Source: Aquarana catesbeiana
Lineage: Eukaryota; Chordata; Amphibia; Anura; Ranidae
Assembly (NCBI RefSeq): GCF_042186555.1
Contig: NC_133333.1
Span: 63,793,628-63,857,627 of the forward strand
DNA: 64,000 nucleotides
Direction of reading: 5' to 3'
Shown here piece by piece: positions 49,687-62,088 of this stretch; positions within the stretch are counted from its first letter, which is position 1; each line of letters starts with the position of its first letter. Under the pieces are notes generated by a model. That model was not told where the DNA came from. It did no database searches and was given only the letters and a program-made list of their open reading frames with translations. The translations under genes were made by a program, and so were the position numbers.

Positions 49687-52600
49687 CCAAATTTACCACC
49701 CTAACTCGTCCCACAATTTTTACACTACATAGACAAGTAATATACCGAAACGTGCGGATTGTTCCCGAATGGTGTGCTATTATTTTGTGGAATGTTTTGC
49801 CGAATGGTTCACGAAATATCATCATTTTTGCGGCGAAATTGGTCCCATAGGAATGAATGGGGAAACTAGAGTGGGAGGTGACAAAAGCTGAAAAATCAGA
49901 ACATGATTTCTAAACTGCCGCCACTCCCTCATTTTCAAGCCCACCTACACAAATCTTATATCAAAACGTTCAGCTATCCCTGCTGCCACTAAACATGCCC
50001 ACGGCTAAGCCATAGTCCTGATAGTTTTCACAATATGACCATTTGTTTGCAACTCACGCCATCCATTGACATTTATTGAAACTACACTCTAGCCCCTTCA
50101 AATTTGAAGGGCAATATCTAAACTGCGACCGTGCCTCCATTTTTAATATTTCAGAGACATACTATACATCAAAATCTAGGTCTGGGTCTTGTGATTCTCA
50201 CAATATAAAGATCTTCGCTGTAGGATGTATAGTTTTTAAAATACGGTCATTTGAATTACTGCATAGTTGTTAAATCTATCATTATCCTGACTATTGTGTA
50301 TTGAGCAGTATTTGTGAAGCATAAACATGGCATGAGCGTTGCTAGGAAACAGTGGTTGTAAACACAAGATGCTGAGACACCCCAAATGCATGTGACTTCA
50401 TCTGCTAGACTTGATAATGCTTGTAGACTCCTCCCACAGTTTTTACACTACAGAGACAAGTAATATACCGAAACGTGCGGATTGTTCCCGATTGGTGTGC
50501 TATTACTTTGTGGAACGTTTCACCGAATGGTTCACGAAATATCGTAGTTTTTGCGGCGAAATTGGTCCCATAGGAATGAATGGCGAAATGTTCAATGTCA
50601 TTTAATTGGTGTGCTATTACTTTGTGGAACTTTTTTCGCCGAATGGTTCACGAAATATCGTCGTTTTTGCGGGAATATTGGTCCCATAGGAATGAATGGT
50701 GAAATGTTCAATGTCATTTAATTGGTGTGCTATTACCTTGTGGAACTTTGTGAAAAGCTGAAATATACCAGTCTGAATCCGGCCTCAATGTCATTTAATT
50801 GGTGTGCTATTACTTTCTGGAACGTTTCGCCGAATGGTTCACGAAATATCGTCGTTTTTGCGACGAAATTGGTCCCATAGGAATGAATGGCGAAATGTTC
50901 AAAACTAGAGTGGGAGGTGACAAAAGCAGACAACCCCATCATCAGCCAAAACATTATGACCGCCCCATAAAAAAAAAATATTTTTGAAAAAAAAAATCAT
51001 TTTGGAAAAAAAAAAATATATTTTTGAAAAAAAAAAATTATTTTTGAAAAAAAAAAATATTTGAAAAAAAAAAAATATTATTGAGAAAAAAAAAATTATT
51101 TTTGAAAAAAAATATATATTTTTGAAAAAATAAAAAAAATCATTTTTGAAAAAATAAAAAAAATCATTTTTGAAAAAATAAAAAAAATAATTTTTGAAAA
51201 AAAAATCATTTTTGAAAAAAAAATCATTTAAAAAAAATCATTTTTGAAAAAAAATTCATTTTTAAAAAAAAAAAACATTTTTGAAAAAAAAAATCATTTT
51301 TGAAAAAAATGTTCAGCTCTTTCAGCTAATGATGGGACTTCAACTTTTTTACTACTATTTATACTTTTTAAAATATTAAGCTTTTTAACACTTTTCACAG
51401 TTACTCAAGCCACTCCACCTAGTTACTCCGCCCACTCCAGTTGTAGAGGCAAGAACACGTCACACAATTTCCCCAGAAATTGTAGCTTTTCTAGTTCTTC
51501 TTCTTATTATTATTATAGCCAAATTTACCACCCTAACTCCTCCCACAATTTTTACACTACATAGACAAGTAATATACCGAAACGTGCGGATTGTTCCCGA
51601 ATGGTGTGCTATTATTTTGTGGAATGTTTTGCCGAATGGTTCACGAAATATCATCATTTTTGCAGCGAAATTGGTCCCATAGGAATGAATGGGGAAACTA
51701 GAGTGGGAGGTGACAAAAGCTGAAAAATCAGAACATGATTTCTAAACTGCCACCACTCCCTCATTTTCAAGCCCACCTACACAAATCTTATATCAAAACG
51801 TTCAGCTATCCCTGCTGCCACTAAACATGTCCACGGCTAAGCCAAAGGCCTGATAGTTTTCACAATATGACCATTTGTTTGCAACTCACACCGTCCATTG
51901 ACATTCATTGAAACTACACTCTAGCCCCTTCAAATTTGAAGGGCAATTTCTAAACTGCGACTGTGCCTTCAATTTTAATATTTCAGAGACATACTATACA
52001 TCAAAATCTAGGTCTGGGTCTTGTGATTCTCACAATATAAAGATCTTCACTGTAGGATTTATAGTTTTTAAAATACGGCCATTTGAATTACTGCACAGTT
52101 GTTAAATCTATCATTAACCTGTCTATTGTGTATTGAGCAGTATTTGTGAAGCATAAACAGAACATGAGCGTTGCTAGGAAACAGTGGTTGTAAACACAAG
52201 ATGCTGAGACCCCCCAAATGCATCTGGTCATACCTTCATCTGCTAGACTTGATAATGCTTGTAGACTCCTCCCACAGTTTTTACACTACAGAGACAAGTA
52301 ATATACCAAAACGTGCGGATTGTTCCCGATTGGTGTGCTATTACTTTGTGGAACGTTTCACCGAATGGTCCACGAAATGTCATTTTTGCGGCGAAATTGG
52401 TCCCATATGAATGAATACGAAATGTTCAACAATAGAGTGGGAGGTGACAAAAGCTGACAACCCCATGATCAGCCAAAATATTATGACCACCCCATGATCA
52501 GCCAAAACATTATGACCGCCCCATGTAAAAAAAAAAAATATTTTTGAAAAAAAAAAAATCATTTTTGAAAAAAAAAAATATTTTTGAAGAAAAAATTATT

Positions 52601-52753
52601 TTTGAAAAAAAAAAATATTTTTGAAAAAAAAAATTATTTTTGAAAAAAAAAAATCATTTTTGAAAAAAAAAAAATCATTTTTGAAAAAAAAAATCTTTTT
52701 TGAAAAAAAAATTCATAATTTTTGAAAAAAAAAATCATAATTTTTGAAAAAAA
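49687..52753 (+). repeat. Satellite units of mixed type
   Basis: The first unit resembles the 1953-bp repeat in its tail and A-rich block (50969-51309) but has its own middle section (CCTCCATTTTTAATATT, palindrome near 50095). The next unit (51310-52753) lacks the hairpin module and ends in an A-rich block (52527-52753). CATATGAATGAATACG near 52405 replaces the usual CATAGGAATGAATGG. Confidence 0.86.
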
Positions 52754-54636
52754 TGTTCAGCTCTTTCAGCTAATGATGAGACTTCAACTTTTTTACTACT
52801 ATTTATACTTTTTAAAATATTAAGCTTTTTAACACTTTTCACAGTTACTCCTGCCACTCCAACCACACAATTACTCAAGCCACTCCATCCAGTTACTCCG
52901 CCCACTCCAGTTGTAGAGGCAAGAACACGTTTCACAATTTCCCCAGAAATTGTAGCTTTTCTAGTTATTATTATTATTATTATAGCCAAATTTACCACCC
53001 TAACTCCTCCCACAGTTTTTACACTACATAGACAAGTAATATACCAAAACGTGCGGATTGTTCCCGAATGGTGTGCTATTATTTTGTGGAACGTTTCGCC
53101 GAATGGTTCACGAAATATCGTTGTTTTTGTGGCGAAATTGGTCCCATAGGAATGAATGGGGAAACTAGAGTGGGAGGTGACAAAAGCTGAAAAATCAGAA
53201 CATGATTTCTAAACTGCCGCCACTCCCTCATTTTCAAGCCAACCTACACAAATCTTATATCAAAACGTTCAGCTATCCCTGCTGCCACTAAACATGTCCA
53301 CGGCTAAGCCATAGTCCTGATAGTTTTCACAATATGACCATTTGTTTGCAACTCACACCGTCCATTGACATTCATTGAAACTACACTCTAGCCCCTTCAA
53401 ATTTGAAGGGCAATTTCTAAACTGCGACCGTGCCTTCAATTTTAATATTTCAGAGACATACTATATATCAAAATCTAGGTCTGGATCTTGTGATTCTCAC
53501 AATATAAAGACCTTCGCTGTAGGATTAATAGTTTTTAAAATACGGCCATTTGAATTACTGCATAGTTACTACATCTATCATGGTCCTGTCTGTTGTGTAT
53601 TAAGCAGTATTTGAGAAGCATAAACAGGGCATGAGCGTTGCTAGGAAACAGTGGTTGTAAACACAAGATGCTGAGACACCCCAAATGCATGTGACTTCAT
53701 CTGCTAGACTTGATAATGCTTGTAGACTCCTCCCACAGTTTTTACACTACAGAGACAAGTAATATACCGAAATGTGCGGATTGTTCCCGATTGGTGTGCT
53801 ATTACTTTGTGGAACGTTTCGCCAAATGGTCCACGAAATATCGTCGTTTTAGCGGTGAAATTGGTCCCATAGGAATGAATGGCGAAATGTTCAAAACTAG
53901 AGTGGGAGGTGACAAAAGCTGACAACCCCATGATCAGCCAAAACATTATGACCACCCCATGATCAGCCAAAACATTATGACCGCCCCATGAAAAAAAAAA
54001 TATTTTGTGGAACGTTTCACAGAATGGTTCACAAAATATCGTCGTTTTTGCGGCGAAATTGGTCCCATAGGAATGAATGGTGAAATGTTAAATACTAGAG
54101 TTGGAGGTGACAAAAGCTGACAACCCCATGATCAGCCAAAACATTATGACCGCCCCATAAAAAAAAAATATTTTTGAAAAAAAAAATCATTTTTGAAAAA
54201 AAAAAATATATTTTTGAAAAAAAATCCATTTTTGAAAAAAAAATTCATTTTTGAAAAAAAAAAAAAAATTCATTTTTGAAAAAAAAAATATTTTTAAAAA
54301 AAAAATTCATTTTTGAAAAAGAAAAAATCATTTTTGAAAAAAAAAAATTTTTTGAAAAAAAAAAATTTCATTTAAAAAAAAAAAATCATTTTTGAAAAAA
54401 AAAAATCATTTTTGAAAAAAAATTCATTTTTGAAAAAAATGTTCAGCTCTTTCAGCTAATGATGGGACTTCAACTTTTTTACTACTATTTATACTTTTTA
54501 AAATATTAAGCTTTTTAACACTTTTCACAATTACTCAAGCCACTCCATCCAGTTACTCCGCCCACTCCAGTTGTAGAGGCAAGAACACTTTTCACAATTT
54601 CCCCAGAAATTGTACCTTTTCTAGTTAAGTGTTCTT
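52754..54636 (+). repeat. Satellite unit with two abrupt internal joins
   Basis: A normal unit runs to 53990. After only ten A it then jumps back into the tail (AATATTTTGTGGAACG, near 53998), repeats the tail, and continues into an A-rich block (54159-54439) and a core. The core runs into a hairpin arm (AAGTGTTCTTG, ending about 54636) and stops there; the next base starts another core. Both joins look like deletion or template-switch products. Confidence 0.82.
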
Positions 54637-57600
54637 GTGTTCAGCTCTTTCAGCGAATGATGGAACTTTTTTACTACTATTTATACTTTTTAAAATATTA
54701 AGCTTTTTAACACTTTTCACAGTTACTCAAGCCACTCCACCCCACCCAGCTACTCCGCCCACTCCAGTTGTAGAGGCAAGAACACTTTCACAATTTCCCA
54801 AGAAACTGTACCTTTTATAGTTATTAAGTGTTCTTGCATAGCAAGACCACTTATTGTTATCTCACATATATATTATTCTTATTATTATTATAGCCAAATT
54901 TACCACCCTAACTCCTCCCACAGTTTTTACACTACATAGACAAGTAATATACCGAAACGTGCGGATTGTTCCTGAATGGTGTGCTATTATTTTGTGGAAT
55001 GTTTTGCCGAATGGTTCACGAAATATCGTAGTTTTTGCGGCGAAATTGGTCCCATAGGAATGAATGGGGAAACTAGAGTGGGAGGTGACAAAAGCTGAAA
55101 AATCAGAACATGATTTCTAAACTGCCGCCACTCCCTCATTTTCAAGCCCACCTACACAAATCTTATATCAAAACGTTCAGCTATCCCTGCTGCCACTAAA
55201 CATGTCCACGACTAAGCCATAGGCCTGATAGTTTTCACAATATGACCATTTGTTTGCAACTCACACCGTCCATTGACATTCATTGAAACTACACTCTAGC
55301 CCCTTCAAATTTGAAGGGCAATTTATAAACTGCGACTGTGCCTTCAATTTTAATATTTCAGAGACATACTATACATCAAAATCTAGGTCTGGGTCTTGTG
55401 ATTCTCACAATATAAAGATCTTCGCTGTGGGATTTATAGTTTTTAAAATACGGCCATTTGAATTACTGCACAGTTGTTAAATCTATCATTAACCTGTCTA
55501 TTGTGTATTGAGCAGTATTTGTGAAGCATAAACAGAACATGAGCGTTGCTAGGAAACAGTGGTTGTAAACACAAGATGCTGAGACCCCCCCAATTGCATC
55601 TGGTCATACCTTCATCTGCTAGACTTGATAATGCTTGTAGACTCCTCCCACAGTTTTTACACTACAGAGACAAGTAATATACCAAAACGTGCGGATTGTT
55701 CCCGATTGGTGTGCTATTACTTTGTGGAATGTTTCACAAAATGGTTCACGAAATATCGTAGTTTTTGCGGCGAAATTGGTCCCATAGGAATGAATGGCGA
55801 AATGTTCAATGTCATTTAATTGGTTTGCTATTACTTTGTGGAACTTTTTTCACCGAATGGTTCAAGAAATATCGTTGTTTTTGTGGCAATATTGGTCCCA
55901 TAGGAATGAATGGCAAAATGTTCAATGTCATTTAATTGGTGTACTATTACCTTGTGGAACTTTTTTCGCCGAATGGTTCACGAAATATCGTCGATTTTGC
56001 GGCAATATTGGTCCCATAGGAATGAAAGTCGAAATGTTCAATGTCATTTAATTGGTGTGCTATTACCTTGTGGAACTTTGTGAAAAGCTGAAATATACCA
56101 CTGTGAATCCGGAATCAATGTCATTTAATTGGTGTGCTATTACTTTCTGGAACGTTTCGCCGAATGGTTCACGAAATATTGTCGTTTTTGCGACGAAATT
56201 GGTCCCATAGGAATGAATGGCGAAATGTTCAATGTCATTTAATTGGTTTGCTATGTTCAAAACTAGAGTGGGAGGTGACAAAAGCTGACAACCCCATGAT
56301 CAGCCAAAACATTATGACCACCCCATGATCAGAAAAAACATTATGACCGCCCCATAAAAAAAAACATTTTTGAAAAAATTAAATCATTTTTGAAAAAATT
56401 AAATCATTTTTGAAAAAATTAAATCATTTAAAAAAAAAAAAATTCATTTTTGAAAAAAAAAAATTTAATTTTTGAAAAAAAAAAATTCATTTTTGAAAAA
56501 AATAAAATAAAATCATTTGTAAAAAAAATAATTTGTAAAAAAAAATCATTTGTGAAAAAAAAATCATTTTTGAAAAAAAAAATCATTTTTGAAAAAAAAA
56601 TTTATTTTGAAATAAAAAATTATTTTTGACATAAAAAAATTACTTTTGAAAAAAAAAAATATTTTTGAAAAAATATATATTTTTGAAAAAAAAATTCATT
56701 TAAAAAAAAATCATTTTTGAAAAAAACAAAATCATTTTTTAAAAAAAAAATTCATTTTTGAAAAAAAAATAACTTTTGAAAAAAATGTTCAGCTCTTTCA
56801 GCTAATGATGGGACTTCAACTTTTTTTACTACTATTTATACTTTTTAAAATATTAAGCTTTTTAACACTTTTCACAGTTACTCCAGCCACTCCAACCACA
56901 CAACAGTTACTCAAGCCACTCCACCCAGTTACTCGGCCCACTCCAGTTGTAGAGGCAAGAACACTTTTCACAATTCCCCCAGAAATTGTAGCTTTTCTAG
57001 TTAAGTGTTCTTGCATAGCAAGACCACTTACTGTTATCTCACATATATATTATTCTTATTATTATAGCCAAATTTACCACCCTAACTCCTCCCACAGTTT
57101 TTACACTACATAGACAAGTAATATACCGAAACGTGCGGATTGTTCCCGAATGGTGTGCTATTACTTTGTGGAACGTTTCGCCGAATGGTTCACGAAATAT
57201 CGTCGTTTTTGCGGCGAAATTGGTCCCATAGGAATGAATGGGGAAACTAGAGTGGGAGATGACAAAAGCTGGAAAATCAGAACATGATTTCTAAACTGCC
57301 GCCACTCCCTCATTATCAAGCCCACCTACACAAATCTTATATCAAAACGTTCAGCTATCCCTGCTGCCACTAAACATGTCCACGGCTAAGCCATAGTCCT
57401 GATAGTTTTCACAATATGACCATTTGTTTGCAACTCACGCCGTCCATTGACATTCATTGAAACTACACTCTAGCCCCCTCCAAATTTGAAGGGCAATTTC
57501 TAAACTGCGGCTGTGCCTTCATTTTTAATATTTCAGAGACATACTATACATCAAAATCTAGGTCTGGGTCTGATTCTCACAATATAAAGATCTTCGCTGT

Positions 57601-58664
57601 AGGATGTATAGTTTTTAAAATACGGCCATTTGTTTAGAGGTCATTTCAGGAAATTTTAGCCATTAATCAGAGTGTACTGTTAGTGTTTGTTTTGTTGCCA
57701 TGGTTACCAAAGCTTCTGTTATACACAGGGGGGAAGGTGGCTGGAGCATCTCAGCTGATTACAGAGCCCGGGGGAGGGGACTGACACACCATGTACTGAT
57801 TTATAATAGAGGAATATGATGGGGCAGTTTTGATGGGGTAATTCTGATGGGGCAGTTTTGATGAAGCGGTATTTGGGAAGCATAAACAGGGCATGAGCGT
57901 TGCTAGGAAACAGTGGTTGTAAACACAAGATGCTGAGACACTCCAAATGCATGTGACTTCATCTGCTAGACTTGATAATGCTTGTAGACTCCTCCCACAG
58001 TTTTCACACTACAGAGACAAATAATATACCGAAACGAGCGGATTGTTCCCGATTGGTGTGTTATTACTTTGTGGAATGTTTTGCCGAATGGTCCACGAAA
58101 TGACGTTTTTGCGGCGAAATTGGTCCCATAGGAATGAATGGCGAAATGTTCAAAACTAGAGTGGGAAGTGACAAAAGCTGACAACCCCATGATCAGCCAA
58201 AACATTATGACCACCCCATGATCAGCCAAAACATTATGACCGCCCCATGTAAAAAAAAAAATATTTTTGAAAAAAAAAAAAATTTTGAAAAAAGTAAAAA
58301 AATAATTTTTGAAAAAAAAAAAATCATTTTTGAAAAAAAAAAAAAATATATTTTTGAAAAAAAAAATTATTTTTGAAAAAAAAAAATATTTTTGAAAAAA
58401 AATTTCTTTTAAAAAAAAATTATTTTTGAAAAAAAAATATATTTGAAAAAAAAATATATTTTTGAAAAAAAAAAATTATTTTTGAAAAAAAAATTACTTT
58501 AAAAAAAATAATAATTTCGAAAAAAAAATTATTTTTGAAATAAAAAAATTCATTTTTGAAAAAAAAAATTACTTTTGAAAAAAAAAATCATTTTTGAAGA
58601 AAAAAAAATCATTTTTGATTAAAAAAAATTCATTTTTGAAAAAAAAAATTACTTTTGAAAAAAA
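54637..58664 (+). repeat. Two satellite units
   Basis: The first starts GTTCAGCTC directly at the broken hairpin and has a single hairpin at 54826-54852. It has the largest tail expansion, about five ~117-bp repeats between 55730 and 56270, and an A-rich block (56355-56785) with unusual AATTAAATC and TTTGTAAAAAA variants. The second (56786-58664) has a hairpin at 57003-57029 and a middle section of the domain I type, with X-box near 57695, but GTCTGATTCTC lacks four bases near 57571. Its A-rich block is 58251-58664. Confidence 0.86.
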
Positions 58665-61396
58665 TGTTCAGCTCTTTCAGCGAATGATGGAACTTTTTTA
58701 CTACTATTTATACTTTTTAAAATATTAAGCTTTTTAACACTTTTCACAGTTACTCAAGCCACTCCACCCCACCCAGTTACTCCGCCCACTCCAGTTGTAG
58801 AGGCAAGAACACTTTCACAATTTCCCCAGAAATTGTACCTTTTCTAGTTCTTATTATTATTATAGCCAAATTTACCACCCTAACTCCTCCCACAGTTTTT
58901 ACACTACATAGACAAGTAATATACCGAAACGTGCGGATTGTTCCCGAATGGTGTCCTATTATTTTGTGGAACGTTTCGCCAAATGGTTCACGAAATATCG
59001 TCGTTTTTGCGACGAAATTGGTCCCATAGGAATGAATGGGGAAGCTAGAGTGGGAGGTGACAAAAGCTGAAAAATCAGAACATGATTTCTAAACTTGCCA
59101 CCACTCCCTCATTTTTAAGCCCACCTAAACAAATCTTATATCAAAACGTTCAGCTATCCCTGTTGCCACTAAACATGTCCACGGCTAAGCCATAGTCCTG
59201 ATAGTTTTCACAATATGACCATTTGTTTGCAACTCACACCGTCCATTAACATTCATTGAAACCACACTCTAGCCCCTTCAAATTTGAAGGGCAATTTCTA
59301 AACTGCGACCGTGCCTTCAATTTTAATATTTCAGAGACATACTATACATCAAAATCTAGGTCTGGGTCTTGTGATTCTCACAATATAAAGATCTTCGCTG
59401 TAGAATGTATAGTTTTTAAAATACGGCCATTTGAATTACTGCACAGTTGTTAAATCTATCATTATCCTGTCTATTGTGTATTGAGCAGTATTTGTGAAGC
59501 ATAAACAGGGCATGAGCGTTGCTAGGAAACAGTGGTTGTAAACACAAGATGCTGAGACACCCCAAATGCATGTGACTTCATCTGCTAGACTTGTTAATGC
59601 TTGTGGACTCCTCCCACAGTTTTTACACTACAGAGACAAGTAATATACGGAAACGTGCGGATTGTTCCCGATTGGTGTGCTATTACTTTGTGGAACGTTT
59701 CGCCGAATGGTCCACGAAATATCGTCGTTTTTGCGGCGAAATTGGTCCCATAGGAATGAATGGCGAAATGTTCAAAACTAGAGTGTGAGGTGACAAAAGC
59801 TGACAACCCCATGATCAGCCAAAACATTATGACCACCCCATGATCAGCCAAAACATTATGACCGCCCCATGTAAAAAAAAAAATTTTTGAAAAAAAAAAA
59901 ATTATTTTTGAAAAAAATATATATATTTTTGAAAAAAAAAAATTATTTTTGAAAAAAAAAAATTATTTTTGAAAACAAAATTCATAATTTTTAAAAAAAA
60001 AAAATCATAATTTTTGAAAAAAATGTTCAGCTCTTTCAGCTAATGATGAGACTTCAACTTTTTTACTACTATTTATACTTTTTAAAATATTAAGCTTTTT
60101 AACACTTTTCACAGTTACTCCAGCCACTCCAACCACACAACAGTTACTCCGCCCACTCCAGTTGTAGAGGCAAGAACACTTTTCACAATTTCCCCAGAAA
60201 TTGTAGCTTTTCTAGTTAAGTGTTCTTGCATAGCAAGACCACTTACTGTTATCTCACATATATATTATTATTATAGCCAAATTTACCACCCTAACTCCTC
60301 CCACAGTTTTTACACTACATAGACAAGTAATATACCGAAACGTGCGGATTGTTCCCGAATGGTGTGCTATTACTTTGTGGAACGTTTCGCCGGATGGTTC
60401 ACGAAATATCGTCGTTTTTGCGGCGAAATTTGTCCCATAGGAATGAATGGGGAAACTAGAGTGGGAGATGACAAAAGCTGGAAAATCAGAACATGATTTC
60501 TAAACTGCCGCCACTCCCTCATTTTCAAGCCCACCTACACAAATCTTATATCAAAATGTTCAGCTATCCCTGCTGCCACTAAACATGTCCACGGCTAAGC
60601 CATAGTCCTGATAGTTTTCACAATATGACCATTTGTTTGCAACTCACGCCGTCCATTGACATTCATTGAAACTACACTCTAGCCCCTTCAAATTTGAAGG
60701 GCAATTTCTAAACTGCGACCGTGCCTTCAATTTTAATATTTCAGAGACATACTATGTATCAAAATCTAGGTCTGGGTCTTGTGATTCTCACAATATAAAG
60801 ATCTTCGCTGTAGGATGTATAGTTTTTAAAATACGGCCATTTGAATTACTGCATAGTTACTACATCTATCATTCTCCTGTGTTCTGTGTATTGAGCAGTA
60901 TTTGTGAAGCATAAACAGCGCATGAGCGTTGCTAGGAAACAGTGGTTGTAAACACAGGATGCTGAGACACCCCAAATGCATGTGACTTCATCTGCTAGAC
61001 TTGATAATGCTTGTAGACTCCTCCCACTGTTTTTACACTACAGAGACAAGTAATATACCGAAACGTGCGGATTGTTCCCGATTGGTGTGCTATTACTTTG
61101 TGGAAGGTTTCACCGAATGGTTCACGAAATATCATAGTTTTTGCGGCGAAATTGGTCCCATAGGAATGAATGGCGAAATGTTCAATGTCATTTAATTGGT
61201 GTGCTATTACTTTGTGGAACTTTTTTCGCCGAATGGTTCACGAAATATCGTTGTTTTTGCGGCAATATTGGTCCCATAGGAATGAATGGTGAAATGTTCA
61301 ATGTCATTTAATTGGTGTGCTATTACCTTGTGGAACTTTGTTAAAAGCTCAAATATACCAGTGTGAATCCGGAATCAATGTCATTTAATTGGTGTG
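58665..61396 (+). repeat. Satellite units truncated by LTR element
   Basis: The unit at 58665-60023 ends in a short A-rich block (59873-60023). The next unit starts at 60024, has a hairpin at 60218-60244, and reaches its tail repeats (TTTAATTGGTGTG). It is cut at 61396 where TGTCACGGA of the LTR begins; the satellite would have continued CTATTAC. No satellite sequence follows before the window ends. Confidence 0.88.
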
Positions 61397-62088
61397 TGTC
61401 ACGGAACGCCCCACACTCCGCTTGAGTGTTTCCGTCTGTATACCGCTTCCTAAGTTCTGGAACACGCGTCCAATGGATCTGGCAATAGAAACCCCAAGAA
61501 CTAGACAACACCAGTCTTGGAGTACATCAGAACTGCCTTTATTTTGAGATCTCACAGACCTTTTTATGTCAGGGATGACTCAAAGCTAACCTAATTAACA
61601 TGACCTAATTTACTACAAAATGTACCCAGACCAGATGACAGTCTTGTGGGCACCGGGCTTCACACATTAATACAATTAACAATACAAACAACAATCTCCC
61701 CCCTCCTCAGCCTAGACCATTCGTCTATTAGCCAGGGCTGGTGGCTAATGTGATCAGCTCTCTCAATTAACATAAACAACAATGGGTGAAAAGACTCTTA
61801 GAGCCACACTAAACACATTATAGCAGAGTTGATGACATTAGCATTTAACAGTACGAGTCCCAATGGTATAAATCAGTCACCATTCTAATATGGCATATAA
61901 AGGGTTCCAGAGTCTGTGTGTTTTGGGGGGACATGGAGCTGAATCCATAGTAACATCAACCCCAGGGTCCCCAGGCATACAGCTCACAGAGAGCACCATT
62001 CCCCCAAATGCTAGGGCCCATAATCGGTGGGCAACAGGCCTGCATACAGTCCTCTCCAACAGCCTCCGTCCCGGCCAGGTCCGTGACA
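61397..62088 (-). mobile_element. 3' LTR (692 bp)
   Basis: Bounded by TGTCACGGA and TCCGTGACA, giving canonical TG...CA ends with a 9-bp terminal inverted repeat. On the minus strand a TATA-like CATAAAAAGG (61559-61568) precedes an AATAAA signal (61538-61543), consistent with U3 to the right and a short R-U5 at the left end. Confidence 0.9.
61538..61568 (-). promoter_or_regulatory. LTR TATA-like box and polyadenylation signal
   Basis: The minus strand carries CATAAAAAGG and, ~16 bp downstream, AATAAA. The same pair lies in the 5' LTR at 63877-63907. The close spacing would put the start site near the poly(A) signal, as in LTRs with a short R region. Inference from motifs. Confidence 0.5.

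Noticed and set aside
1..61396. CENP-B box (NTTCGNNNNANNCGGGN) in the satellite
   Set aside because: The closest candidate, ATTCGGGAACAATCCG on the minus strand, fails at the central A and the CGGG. No exact match was noticed, so a centromere role is not claimed.
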